The notes beneath the pieces are model-generated. The model searched no databases. It was not told where the DNA came from and was given only the letters and a program-made list of their open reading frames with translations. This document shows positions 49,089 to 58,661 of a DNA stretch of 64,000 nt, piece after piece (positions within the stretch are counted from its first letter, which is position 1; every line of letters starts with the position of its first letter). The stretch is from Diphasiastrum complanatum. Lineage: Eukaryota; Streptophyta; Lycopodiopsida; Lycopodiales; Lycopodiaceae. The translations under genes and the position numbers were made by a program. The stretch spans positions 53,094,728 to 53,158,727 of the forward strand of contig CM055098.1 in assembly GCA_029204225.1 (NCBI GenBank), written 5' to 3'.

Positions 49089-49741
49089 TGTGAAAAATTG
49101 TCAACTAGTAGTATTTTCCTAACTTGAGATTTTGTAGGCCTATGGCCAAATAAAAGTTAGAGATAGGTTCATACATGTATGTAGAGGCCCAAAGTATGTG
49201 TACACTACTTTTGAGGTCACATTAATTAGAGGAGGTCGAGTGTGGAGCTCTTCTATTGGCTCATAATTTGGTGCATTCCTATTTGACCAAATTTCTAGGT
49301 ATATGGGTGAATCCTATTGGACCCCAATTTTAGCCTATCATAAGACAAGTGGCCAAGAGGCACTATGGCTGCTATAAATAGCCATCTCCACGAGTATGTA
49401 CATATCTCATTTTCATTCTATTGAATGAATGTTATGCTCTTTGAAGATCCATCTTCTTCTCTCTCACTTTTTTGTTCATATCTTGCATTCTAGCCACTAG
49501 AATTGTGATTTCTTTGTTGCTATGGCTTCACACGTGTGAAATGCAGGTTGTAGGCTCTGAAGTACGGACAGGGACAGCAAGTTTCTGTTTGTGGAAGCTT
49601 ATGATCAGATTTTGATGTTTAGTTGATGTTTAGTATGCTTAACATCACAATTTCTATCATTTTTTCAATCTAGATGTGCATAACTTCCATGGCCAAGATC
49701 TTTATGAAACTTTAGCATCTTTTGGATCTGAGTTTTTCACA
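49089..49741 (+). repeat. 5' LTR of element A
   Basis: 653 bp, from TGTGAAAAATTG to GAGTTTTTCACA, with 9-bp terminal inverted repeats TGTGAAAAA/TTTTTCACA. Contains TATAAATA at 49373-49380 and palindrome CACACGTGTG at 49529-49538. Confidence 0.97.
49373..49380 (+). promoter_or_regulatory. TATA box in 5' LTR of element A
   Basis: TATAAATA, 285 bp into the LTR; the transcription start is expected about 30 bp downstream near 'ctccacgagtatg'. The 3' LTR copy is at 54581-54588. Confidence 0.7.
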
Positions 49742-49753
49742 TGGTATCAGAGC
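49742..49753 (+). other. Primer-binding site of element A
   Basis: TGGTATCAGAGC directly after the LTR. A ~600-bp leader separates it from the Gag start at 50351. Confidence 0.93.
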
Positions 49754-50350
49754 ATTAGGCGGCCAAATGTGCAGGTTTTGCCAGATTTAGAAGAGATTTG
49801 TGGGCGAGTTTGCTTTTGTAGCATTCCAATCAAGTTTCTAGCTAAAAATCTTGTTGATTTATGTGTAGAAATTGGATCTTTGTGATCAAAACATCATTTG
49901 TATGCATTTCAATTGAAGTAGGGCGAATTTCCTCTGTACTTATCAGAATAAGGAGACAAAAATTGTTTTGGAAAGAGGGAGATGCAAGATCCAACAAGAT
50001 CCTATTAGTTTTCCATTCTAGCATATAGTTTTTTGATTCAATTTCTTGCTTCTTCATGTCAAAAACTTCAAAATTGATGTAACCCTCTGATTTTCAGTTT
50101 GCTGAATGATTCAAGAGTGTATTTCAATCTTAGGAGTGAGGGAAAAGCAAGTATATTGAGGTTTGGTCTTGGTTTGATCAAGAAATCATAAAACTAGTGG
50201 CTAAAATTAAGGAAAAAGTGAGGAAAAGAGAGAAAAAGTAAGGTTTTAGGTTCCAAATCTTTGTGATTTCTTCTTGTGTTTCATTTGTTGATTCAAGAGA
50301 GTGCTTAGTGCATTGGAACAGGTCAAAGATCAGAGATCAATCATTGCAAC

Positions 50351-53300
50351 ATGGCTACAAATGGAGGCTACATGTTGGAAAGCAATGATAGGCTTACCTC
50401 CCTCAACTATTCTACTTGGAAAGTAAGGATGGAGTCTTTGCTTGAGATGAATGAGTTGATGGATATTGTTGTAGGTGTGGAGGAGAGACCTTTGGCACCT
50501 CAAGAACAATTGAGGTATGACAAGAGGGCAAAGAAAGCCCTTCACATGATCAAGATGAATGTGACAAATGAGCTTATCAAAGAGGTTGGTAAGTGCACAT
50601 CATCTAGTGAAGCTTGGGAAGCCTTGAAGAAGGTTTATGAATCCAAGTCTACTTCTAGAGTGTTGACTTTAAGAAGGCAAATCTTTTCTTGTATGCAAAA
50701 GAAGAGTGAGAATGGACATGCTTTTGTTTTGAGAGTTAAAGCATTGAATGATGAGTTAGCATGCATTAATGATGGCATAAATAATGAGGAGCTTGTTCAA
50801 GTGATTCTCAATGGCTTGTTGGATGATCATGCTAATCTTGTTCAAAGTTATGCTATCCAAAAATGCTTACCAAGTGTTGGAGACTTGCAAGAGGTCTTGT
50901 TGGCTGAAGAATTCAGGTTGCAAACAAGAGTGGGAGCATCTTCTACATCTCAAGGAGGAGAAGAGGAGGCAATGTTCTCTAAAGGCAAGTTCAAGGGCAA
51001 AGGTAAAAGCAATTGGTCTAAAGGGCAAGACCAAGGTGAGCACTCTACTTTTGGCAAAAAGAAGGATAGATCTAAGCTAAAATGTTTCTATTGTGGAGTC
51101 AAAGGGCATTTTGCTAGTGATTGTTTTAAGAAAAAGAGGGATCAAGGGGAAAAGCAAACCAATCTAACTATTGATGAGGGTGGGGATGAGCTTCTTTCAA
51201 ATGATGCTTTTGTTATGTCATCTTGCTTGTTGGCTAATCATGGAGACATTGATCCTTGGTGGATTGATAGTGGAGCCACTTCTCATATGACATATCATAA
51301 AGAGTATTTTTCATCTTTAATGGCATTTGATGGTGATAGGAAGGTAATCTATACCGCAAATGATGGTGAGTGTGCAATCAAGGGGATTGGCACAATTCCT
51401 ATTTCACTTTCTACAAATAGGAATATAGAATTGAAAGATGTTTTGCTCATTCCATCCATTACCAAGAACTTACTTAGTGTAAGCCAAATGCTTGACAAAG
51501 GATTCAAAGTTGAGTTTGATGGTGATGCTTGCTTGATCAAAAAGGGGTGTAGTATCATTGCAAAAGGGAAAAGGCAAGGGAAATTGTTCAAGCTTGATGC
51601 ATGTGTTGTTGCTAACCAAGTTGGATGCATGGCAAATGAACAAATGTCAATTCAAGAGGTATGGCATAAAAGGATGGGACATCTCAACTACAAGGCCTTG
51701 GAGGTAATAGCCAAAAAGGAGGTAGTAAGGGGACTTCCCAAGTCTCTTACTTGCTTGAATCATGTTTGTGAAGAATGTGCTTTGTCTAAATCACATAGAT
51801 TGCCATATACTAGATCTATATCTAGATCTAAGATGCCTTTTTCTCTCTTGCATTCGGATATTCATGGTGTTACTACAATTAGCAATGGAGGTGCTAAGAT
51901 GTATGTAACTTTCATTGATGATTTTAGTAGATTTTGTTGGGTTTATCTACTAAAGAGCAAGGATGAGGTGTTTGATGTGTTTGTCAAGTTCAAAGTTGCT
52001 ATTGAGACTCAATTTACAACCAAAATCAAATGCTTGAGGAGCGACAATGGTGGTGAATACATTTCTAACAAATTCAAAGCCTTTTGCGATGAGCATGGGA
52101 TCAAGAGGGAGTACACATGTCCAAGAACACCACAACAAAATGGAGTGGCCGAGAGGAAGAATAGAACCTTGTGTGAGAGTGCAAAGGCAATGAGATTGAA
52201 TGCTAATCTTCCTAAACCTTTTTGGAGTGATGCTTTGTTGTGTGCAAATTTCCTTTGCAATAGATGGCCAAGTGTTGTATTGGAAGGAAAAACCCCTTTT
52301 GAAGCTTTGTTTGGTACGAAGCCTAATGTCAAGTTTCTAAGAACTTTTGGATGCATTTGCTACTTCAACATTACTCTTGATGATAGAACTAAGGAGGATC
52401 CATCTTCAAGAAAGGGCATTTTTGTTGGTTATAGTGAAGTAAGCAAAGCATATAGGATTTATGTTCCTTCAATCAAGAAAGTGTTCACAAGTAGGGATGT
52501 CATTTTTGATGAAAGTAACATTCCAAAAGTTGTTTCAAGTGATGATGGTGTTGTTGCAACTAATGTGCTTGATGACAATGGAGTTGATGACACATTGGAT
52601 GTGGATGTTGAAGAAGCCTCTTCAAGTCAAATTCCAAGGAGAACTCCAAGGCATAAAGTGAAACCCTCAAGGCTCACTTATGATGGCAAAGGTAAGCAAG
52701 TGGTGGATGGATCCAACTATGCTTTCCTAACTTCTTTTGATGTACCTTCATGTGTAGATGAAGCAAGGCAAAAAGAGGAATGGATCCAAGCAATGGATCT
52801 TGAGTTTGAAGCACTTATGAAGAACAACACATGGAGATTGGTGGAGCTTCCAAAGGGCAAAAGTGCAATTGGATGCAAATGGATCTTCAAGGTAAAGACA
52901 AATCAAGATGGATCTATCAACAAGTTCAAGGCAAGGTTGGTGGCTAAAGGTTATGCTCAAGAGCATGGCATTGACTATGAGGAAACCTTTGCACCCGTGG
53001 CAAAGATGGTGAGCATAAGAGTAATCATTTCCCTTGCAACTCTTTATGGATGGGATCTTTGGCAATTAGACATTTCTAATGCTTTCTTGAATGGTGATCT
53101 TGAAGAGGAAGTCTACATGGAGCAACCCGAGAGCTATGTTTCTCATAGCAAGCCTAATCATGTGTGTTTTCTACAAAAAAGTTTGTATGGTCTTAAGCAA
53201 GCACCAAGGAGTTGGTATGCTAGGCTTAACTCTTTTCTACTTTCTCAAAACTTCACTATGAGTGAGTATGATCATTCACTTTACTTTAGAATTAGTGCTA

Positions 53301-54301
53301 ATGATGTTACAATCCTTCTAATTTATGTGGATGACATTATTTTAAGTGGAGGGAACAAGGAAGATATAGAAGATATCAAGAAAGCACTAAAAAAGGAATT
53401 TGAAGTGCATGATCTTGGTCTTTTGAGCTATATCTTAGGAATAGAAGTAATTAGAACTTCTCAAATCACTTTTATTTCACAAGAGAAGTATGCTATTTCT
53501 ATTCTCAATAGATTTCATATGGTAGATGCAAATCCTATTGATACACCTATGGAATCACATGTAAAGCTAACTATAAGAGGTAATGAAAGATCCTTCGAGG
53601 ACATTACTCTCTATAGGAAGCTAATAGGTTCTCTTATATATCTAACCATCACAAGACCTGATTTATCTTATTGTGTTGGTAGATTAAGCCAATTCATGCA
53701 AGATCCTAGCATAGAACATTGGAAACTAGGAAAGAGGATCTTGAGATACATCTCGGGAACAAAAGATTTTGGCATTGTTTATAGAGGCTCATCACCTAAC
53801 TTATTTGGTTTTTCAGATTCAGATTTTGCAGGAGACCTTATGGATAGAAAATCCATAAATGCACATGCTATTTTCATAGGTGATGGAGCTATCTCATGGA
53901 TGTCGAAGAAACAAGCAACTATATCACTTTCTTCTAGTGAGGCCGAGTACAAAGCTTTGACATCATGCACAAAGGAGATGGTGTGGATCAAGAGGATGAT
54001 TATGGAGCTTCATTTGCTGGATTTTTCAGAGAGTCCAATCATCTTTTGTGACAACCTTTCAGCCCAAAGTCTAGCAAGCAATCCGGTTTTCCATGCAAGG
54101 AGCAAACATATCGAGGTGGCTTACCATTTTGTGAGAGAACAAGTGTTGGCAAAAGAGATCAAGCTTGAACATGTCCCATCAAAGGAATGTGTGGCTGATA
54201 TCTTTACCAAAGCATTGGGAAAGGACTTATTTTTCAAGCATAGAACAAGTCTTGGTGTACTTTCTAAATCTATGCTAAAACTAGTTGAAGAGGGAGTGTG
54301 A
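50351..54301 (+). CDS. Intact copia Gag-Pol polyprotein, 1316 aa
   Basis: One frame encodes all proteins needed for retrotransposition; no frameshift separates Gag from Pol. Gag (residues ~8-200) has the DUF4219/UBN2 layout. The CCHC knuckle is C245, C248, H253, C258. Protease: WWIDSGATSHMT with Asp306. Pre-integrase: VWHKRMGHLNY. Integrase: D503 (HSDIHG), D565 (RSDNGGEY), E601 (NGVAERKNR), exact D,D(35)E spacing. RT: starts near WRLVELPKGKSAIGCKW, with DISNAFLNGDLEEEVYMEQP and catalytic Y992-V-D-D995. RNase H: D1156 (FSDSDFAGD), E1197/E1199 (SSSEAEYKA), D1234 (FCDN) and the C-terminal ADIFTKALGKDLF. The start is the ATG after the long leader, matching element B. The stop TGA (54299-54301) lies inside the 3' LTR start. 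Products act in cytoplasmic virus-like particles and then at nuclear DNA. Confidence 0.97.
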   Translation: MATNGGYMLESNDRLTSLNYSTWKVRMESLLEMNELMDIVVGVEERPLAPQEQLRYDKRAKKALHMIKMNVTNELIKEVGKCTSSSEAWEALKKVYESKSTSRVLTLRRQIFSCMQKKSENGHAFVLRVKALNDELACINDGINNEELVQVILNGLLDDHANLVQSYAIQKCLPSVGDLQEVLLAEEFRLQTRVGASSTSQGGEEEAMFSKGKFKGKGKSNWSKGQDQGEHSTFGKKKDRSKLKCFYCGVKGHFASDCFKKKRDQGEKQTNLTIDEGGDELLSNDAFVMSSCLLANHGDIDPWWIDSGATSHMTYHKEYFSSLMAFDGDRKVIYTANDGECAIKGIGTIPISLSTNRNIELKDVLLIPSITKNLLSVSQMLDKGFKVEFDGDACLIKKGCSIIAKGKRQGKLFKLDACVVANQVGCMANEQMSIQEVWHKRMGHLNYKALEVIAKKEVVRGLPKSLTCLNHVCEECALSKSHRLPYTRSISRSKMPFSLLHSDIHGVTTISNGGAKMYVTFIDDFSRFCWVYLLKSKDEVFDVFVKFKVAIETQFTTKIKCLRSDNGGEYISNKFKAFCDEHGIKREYTCPRTPQQNGVAERKNRTLCESAKAMRLNANLPKPFWSDALLCANFLCNRWPSVVLEGKTPFEALFGTKPNVKFLRTFGCICYFNITLDDRTKEDPSSRKGIFVGYSEVSKAYRIYVPSIKKVFTSRDVIFDESNIPKVVSSDDGVVATNVLDDNGVDDTLDVDVEEASSSQIPRRTPRHKVKPSRLTYDGKGKQVVDGSNYAFLTSFDVPSCVDEARQKEEWIQAMDLEFEALMKNNTWRLVELPKGKSAIGCKWIFKVKTNQDGSINKFKARLVAKGYAQEHGIDYEETFAPVAKMVSIRVIISLATLYGWDLWQLDISNAFLNGDLEEEVYMEQPESYVSHSKPNHVCFLQKSLYGLKQAPRSWYARLNSFLLSQNFTMSEYDHSLYFRISANDVTILLIYVDDIILSGGNKEDIEDIKKALKKEFEVHDLGLLSYILGIEVIRTSQITFISQEKYAISILNRFHMVDANPIDTPMESHVKLTIRGNERSFEDITLYRKLIGSLIYLTITRPDLSYCVGRLSQFMQDPSIEHWKLGKRILRYISGTKDFGIVYRGSSPNLFGFSDSDFAGDLMDRKSINAHAIFIGDGAISWMSKKQATISLSSSEAEYKALTSCTKEMVWIKRMIMELHLLDFSESPIIFCDNLSAQSLASNPVFHARSKHIEVAYHFVREQVLAKEIKLEHVPSKECVADIFTKALGKDLFFKHRTSLGVLSKSMLKLVEEGV
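54287..54296 (+). other. Polypurine tract of element A
   Basis: GAAGAGGGAG immediately before the 3' LTR; it is also the coding sequence for the last residues of Gag-Pol. Confidence 0.88.
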
Positions 54302-54949
54302 AAAATTGTCAACTAGTAGTATTTTCCTAACTTGAGATTTTGTAGGCCTATGGCCAAATAAAAGTTAGAGATAGGTTCATACATGTATGTAGAGGCCCAA
54401 AGTATGTGTACACTACTTTTGAGGTCACATTAATTAGAGGAGGTCGAGTGTGGAGCTCTTCTATTGGCTCATAATTTGGTGCATTCCTATTTGACCAAAT
54501 TTCTAGGTATATGGGTGAATCCTATTGGACCCCAATTTTAGCCTATCATAAGACAAGTGGCCAAGAGGCACTATGGCTGCTATAAATAGCCATCTCCACG
54601 AGTATGTACATATCTCATTTTCATTCTATTGAATGAATGTTATGCTCTTTGAAGATCCATCTTCTTCTCTCTCACTTTTTTGTTCATATCTTGCATTCTA
54701 GCCACTAGAATTGTGATTTCTTTGTTGCTATGGCTTCACACGTGTGAAATGCAGGTTGTAGGCTCTGAAGTACGGACAGGGACAGCAAGTTTCTGTTTGT
54801 GGAAGCTTATGATCAGATTTTGATGTTTAGTTGATGTTTAGTATGCTTAACATCACAATTTCTATCATTTTTTCAATCTAGATGTGCATAACTTCCATGG
54901 CCAAGATCTTTATGAAACTTTAGCATCTTTTGGATCTGAGTTTTTCACA
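54297..54949 (+). repeat. 3' LTR of element A
   Basis: 653 bp, offset exactly 5208 bp from the 5' LTR, no difference seen between them. Confidence 0.97.
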
Positions 54950-55700
54950 GATCAAAACATCTATAGCTTTTCACGCGATCATCATATCCTAGGAATATGC
55001 ACTTGATAGCTTTTACATCAAGTTTACGTCTTTCTTCCTTAGGAATATGTACAAAGGCCTTACATCCAAAGATTCGCAAGTGATTCACCTTTGGCTTCTT
55101 CTTTGTGAATGCTTCCTCAGGTGTAATTTTTGGTATGGCAATGGTAGGACTTCTATTTTGAAGATAGACTGCCGTGCTACATGCTTCTAACCAAAAATCT
55201 TTTGGTAATTTCATCTCAGCTAGCATAGATCTGGCACTTTCCACAATCATACGATTTTTGCGCTCAGCTACACCATTGAGAGCAGGAGTATGAGCTTGTG
55301 TAAATTGTCTTTTCATCCCACATTGATCACAAAGATCATTGAAGTCATTAGACTTATACTCACCTCCACTATCTGACCTTAGGACTTTGATCTTCTTACC
55401 TGTCTGATTTTCGACCAAGTTTTTGAAGTTCTTGAAGTTATCAAAAGCATCTGATTTCTTCTTCAAGAAGTAGATCCACGTCTCACGTGACATATCATCA
55501 ATAAAGGTCATGAAATAGAAGGCTTTTCCTAAGGACATGGTCCTCATGGGCCCGCATAAATCTCTGTGGATTAAATCCAAGATGTTCTTTGCTCTTGCAA
55601 CACCCCCTTTATTGAACTTCTCTCGATGTTGCTTCCCATATATACAAGATTCGCACATCGATTTCAAGTGATCTTCTATTGTAGGCAGTCCTGTTACCAT
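54950..55700 (-). pseudogene. Element E integrase
   Basis: The minus frame from 55700 carries CESCIYGKQHREKF, HRDLCGPMRTMSLGK (first Asp), VLRSDSGGEYKSND (second Asp) and LNGVAERKNR (catalytic Glu), then the FLGYDDRVKSYRC C-terminal block, cut by element A at 54949. A single in-frame TAG at about 55701 separates it from the protease part. All three catalytic residues are intact. Confidence 0.9.
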
Positions 55701-55703
55701 CTC

Positions 55704-56198
55704 CTATTTTCTCATCAAACTGAGGCTTCCCAAGTTCAAGTGACCAAGCCTCTTGTGCCACAACTCAGTTTGCGAAGGTACGGATGACACAAGTCCATGT
55801 TGCCTCTTGATTGTGGCATTCAACCTGTACAATTTTGTATTGGGCTCTCTTACTCCATTCGCAATAACTTTGAACTTCTGGTTCGCATCCTTCACAAAGC
55901 AACGATCATGGGCGAATTCTACTTTCAACTTTTGATTTGTAATGACTCCAATAGAAAGTAGATTTTTCTTCAAACCTGGTACATAAAGTACCTCCCTGAT
56001 CATCCTGCTTTTGCCGTTAGGAAGTTGAATTGAAACTGAGCCTATCCCCTTGATCATGCACACCTCACCATTTGCTTGTGAAACAGATGTTCCATTATCC
56101 AATGCCTTCAAACTACTGAACCAGTTCTTGTTACCTGTCATGTGTCTTGTGGCTCCTGAGTCAATATACCATGCTTGATTATCTTGATTAGATAACAA
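55704..56198 (-). pseudogene. Element E protease and pre-integrase region
   Basis: Reads WYIDSGATRHMTGNKNWF (catalytic Asp-Ser-Gly), then VLYVPGLKKNLLSIG and the LWHKRLGHLNLGSLSLMRK pre-integrase block. A CCHC knuckle (CFHCGKKGHWKSEC) lies just upstream at about 56348-56305, in a frame that does not join Gag cleanly. Confidence 0.88.
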
Positions 56199-56522
56199 TG
56201 CAAATATGAAGATGCTAGAGTCTTCAATCTCACCTTCATCGACAAGGTTACCTGCTTGTTTTGGTTTTCCCTTGCCTTGTTCCGCCAGGAATTTGCGACA
56301 TTCACTCTTCCAGTGGCCCTTTTTACCACAATGGAAGCACTTGCCTTTCTTCTTAGTTTTGCTGGAAGATCCCTCATCCTCCTGAGACTTGGAAAATTGC
56401 TATTTAGTCTTCTTCTTGCCCTTGCCCTTGCCTTGTTTTTGGCGTGTCGCAAGTGCCTGATCATCAGTTATTTGACGTCTAGCTTTCACCATTTCTCATC
56501 GTTGCTCTTCCTGCATCAAGAT

Positions 56523-57071
56523 TCATGTGAGCTCGTCAAAGGTTGGCAATCTTTCTCTTGATGCTATTCCGCTCACAAATATCTGATAGGGTTCTGCAAT
56601 GTCGCATAATGCATTATGCACCAGCTCCACATCATGTATGCGTTCTCCAATAGAATGCAGTTCATCTCTCATTGTCTTGATTCTGGTCATGTACGTCTGA
56701 ATGTGCTCTCCTTCTTCCATGCGGGCACTATTCAACTTTGACTTTAGAAACATGATTCTTGACGGATTTGACGTCTTGAACTGCTCCTTTAGCACATCCC
56801 ATGCCTGTCTTGGTGTAATAGCATCACAAATGTGGGTAATGATGTGATCCTTCACTGACAAGTTAATGAAGGTCAAAGCTTTCCTCATCTTCTTGTCGAA
56901 CACTTTGATGTCCGCTTCATTTGACGGCCTTCTCTCATCACTTGTGATGACTTCCCACACGTCTTTCTCCATTGGTATGTTTGTCATTTTGAATTTCCAC
57001 ACTGCATAGTTGGAAATCCCGTCCAATTTGCTACTTTCACTCAAAATGGACTCTCCCATGTTTGCCATCAC
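56523..57071 (-). pseudogene. Element E Gag N-terminal part
   Basis: The minus frame from ATG 57071 reads MMANMGESILSESSKLDGIS, NYAVWKFKMTNIPMEKDVWE, then ITPRQAWDVLKEQF and MRDELHSIGERIHDVELVHN: a copia Gag of the UBN2 type. It ends at FDELT where a stop interrupts. The remaining Gag and zinc knuckle (56522-56300) are in other frames. Confidence 0.88.
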
Positions 57072-58368
57072 AAAACTGCTTAAAATTTATGCCTTAGGCT
57101 AAGAACAGTATGTCGAGACCAACAGTGATGTCCGAAGTTGAAAATAATGACCTGAACTTTTTTTCTTACCAGGCCACTCGCCTCTTTTCCACCAATTTGA
57201 AAGCCAAATCGGCGTCGCCTTCTGAAATGCACTCAGTCGTCAACTCCCAAGAACGTGCCCAATGGAATGGTGAAAATACTTCTGGCGTACTCCGAACACT
57301 TTCTCCGCTGCAACCACTCTGTTTTGTTGTACCGTACTTGCAGGTACAGCTCAGGTGCCCTTCGTTTGGAGGTTATAGCCTTTCGTTTGGGTCAAAACGG
57401 GCAAAGGACCCAAAAATAGGGACTTTTCTAGCTTTTGAACTGTTTTTTCACTTTGAAGAAACTTCACTCTTCACTTGTGAAGGGACCCAACTCAGCTTTC
57501 AGTATGAAAATTTTTAATGAAGTTGAAGGCCAGAATGCACTTCAATTCTTCAGGGCCCTGTTCAAAGCTCATCCAATGGCTGAACCAAATCTTGTGGTTC
57601 AAATTTCTCTCCCATCACAGATTCTGGACCGTTGATTCATTTGACACCTCATCTAAAGGTTCAAAGTACATCTGGGCATCAAACCAAACTCCTGCAGATG
57701 CTATGGTCTTCAATACACAAAGTTGTTCATCGTGTTGGGCGCACAAACAGTCCGCGACTTCCTTATCTGCGGCCGCGCCTCCCTTCTCTGAAAACTATCA
57801 GATCAAGCTCTCCTGTGGAACATTTTGAGCACGATCTGAGGCCTGGAGCAGGGTCGCCCTACTGAATCCATGACTGTAGAGTGTTCAGTCAGGAAATTCC
57901 GTGGAGAAACGGTGATTTTAGCTCAACTTGACAAAGTGGCTTTTTCACCTTTTTACCACAAATCTGCTAGGTTAACTGTCTGGAGACAAATCTCTGACAT
58001 AAGCCTCAGAATCTCTCCATGGATGATTGATAGTGTGATTAGCTTCTGTCTAGTCCTTACGGCATCCAAAACGGTGCACAAACAGTGAAGAATTCACCAG
58101 TTATGTATAAAAACCGTAACCCCAAGTCCGGTTTCAATTTTCAGCTGGCTTCAAAATTGTCAATTTTTCACCAAATTTTTTCCTGTCTGATGCTATGCAC
58201 AGGCTAATAATCCCTCTGCTGAGCTTAACAAGCCTCTATAAATTAGAAACCATGCACCAGTGCTTCTCTTTCCGTCTTCAACCTGCCGTAAAACCCCGAA
58301 CTCTCAGAAGACAGTTCTCTCGAAGCTCTCTTCAACGGCGACACTGTACTGTGTACACTCCCTATACG
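57072..58368 (-). other. Unusually long leader of element E
   Basis: About 1.3 kb between the primer-binding site and the Gag ATG. No domain was recognised on either strand. A 135-codon antisense frame lies at 57110-57517, and a NotI-like GCGGCCGC palindrome at about 57768. It is roughly twice the leader length of A or B. Confidence 0.5.
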
Positions 58369-58380
58369 GCTCTGATACCA
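58369..58380 (-). other. Primer-binding site of element E
   Basis: GCTCTGATACCA (plus strand), directly next to the LTR at 58381; fixes the LTR end as ...AAGT on the minus strand. Confidence 0.92.
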
Positions 58381-58656
58381 ACTTAGAATTTGCTTTGCAC
58401 AGGAACACGGATCATGCTACACAGTAACACAGACAGAAAATCACTCTCCTCAGCAAGCTCACATAGCAACTGTATTTCTCAAAATGAAATTACACTGTAC
58501 ATATAGTTGTTCACTCAGGCAACCCATGCATAACCCAGGTTGCCATTGGCGGGACGCGTGTCCCGTCGACTTGCCTCGTGGCGAGGCCAATTGATCTTTA
58601 TCCATTGATAGGACCCACAGTACAGTAACACAGTGATTCTAACTTTAATTCTAACT
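58381..58656 (-). repeat. 5' LTR of element E
   Basis: 276 bp, ACTTAGAATT...AATTCTAACT on the plus strand, followed by the target duplication GAGAG. Confidence 0.93.
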
Positions 58657-58661
58657 GAGAG

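Larger units (their letters stand above)
49089..54949 (+). mobile_element. Intact Ty1/copia element A
   Basis: A complete 5861-bp copia retrotransposon: two 653-bp LTRs identical by eye over their full length, abutting primer-binding site and polypurine tract, and one uninterrupted Gag-Pol frame of 1316 codons with every catalytic residue present. It is inserted into the integrase/RT linker of element E in the opposite orientation, between an Asp and a Pro codon. The flanks share only GAT (49086-49088 and 54950-54952), shorter than the usual 5-bp duplication. Nothing rules out recent or current activity. Confidence 0.97.
46737..58656 (-). mobile_element. Ty1/copia element E, minus strand, containing element A
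   Basis: LTRs of 275 bp (46737-47011) and 276 bp (58381-58656) bracket a Gag-Pol region, interrupted at 49089-54949 by element A. The target duplication GAGAG is perfect (46732-46736 and 58657-58661). The LTR ends are not TG...CA: on the plus strand they read ACTTAGAATT...AATTCTAACT. The primer-binding site abuts the right LTR exactly, which supports these ends. The LTRs differ at about 11 positions plus one indel (~96% alike). Without A it would be about 6.06 kb. Coding frames carry several frameshifts and one stop. Confidence 0.93.

Noticed and set aside
57110-57517. 135-codon plus-strand frame in element E's leader as an extra retroelement gene
   Set aside because: It is antisense to E, has no recognised domain and overlaps leader sequence.
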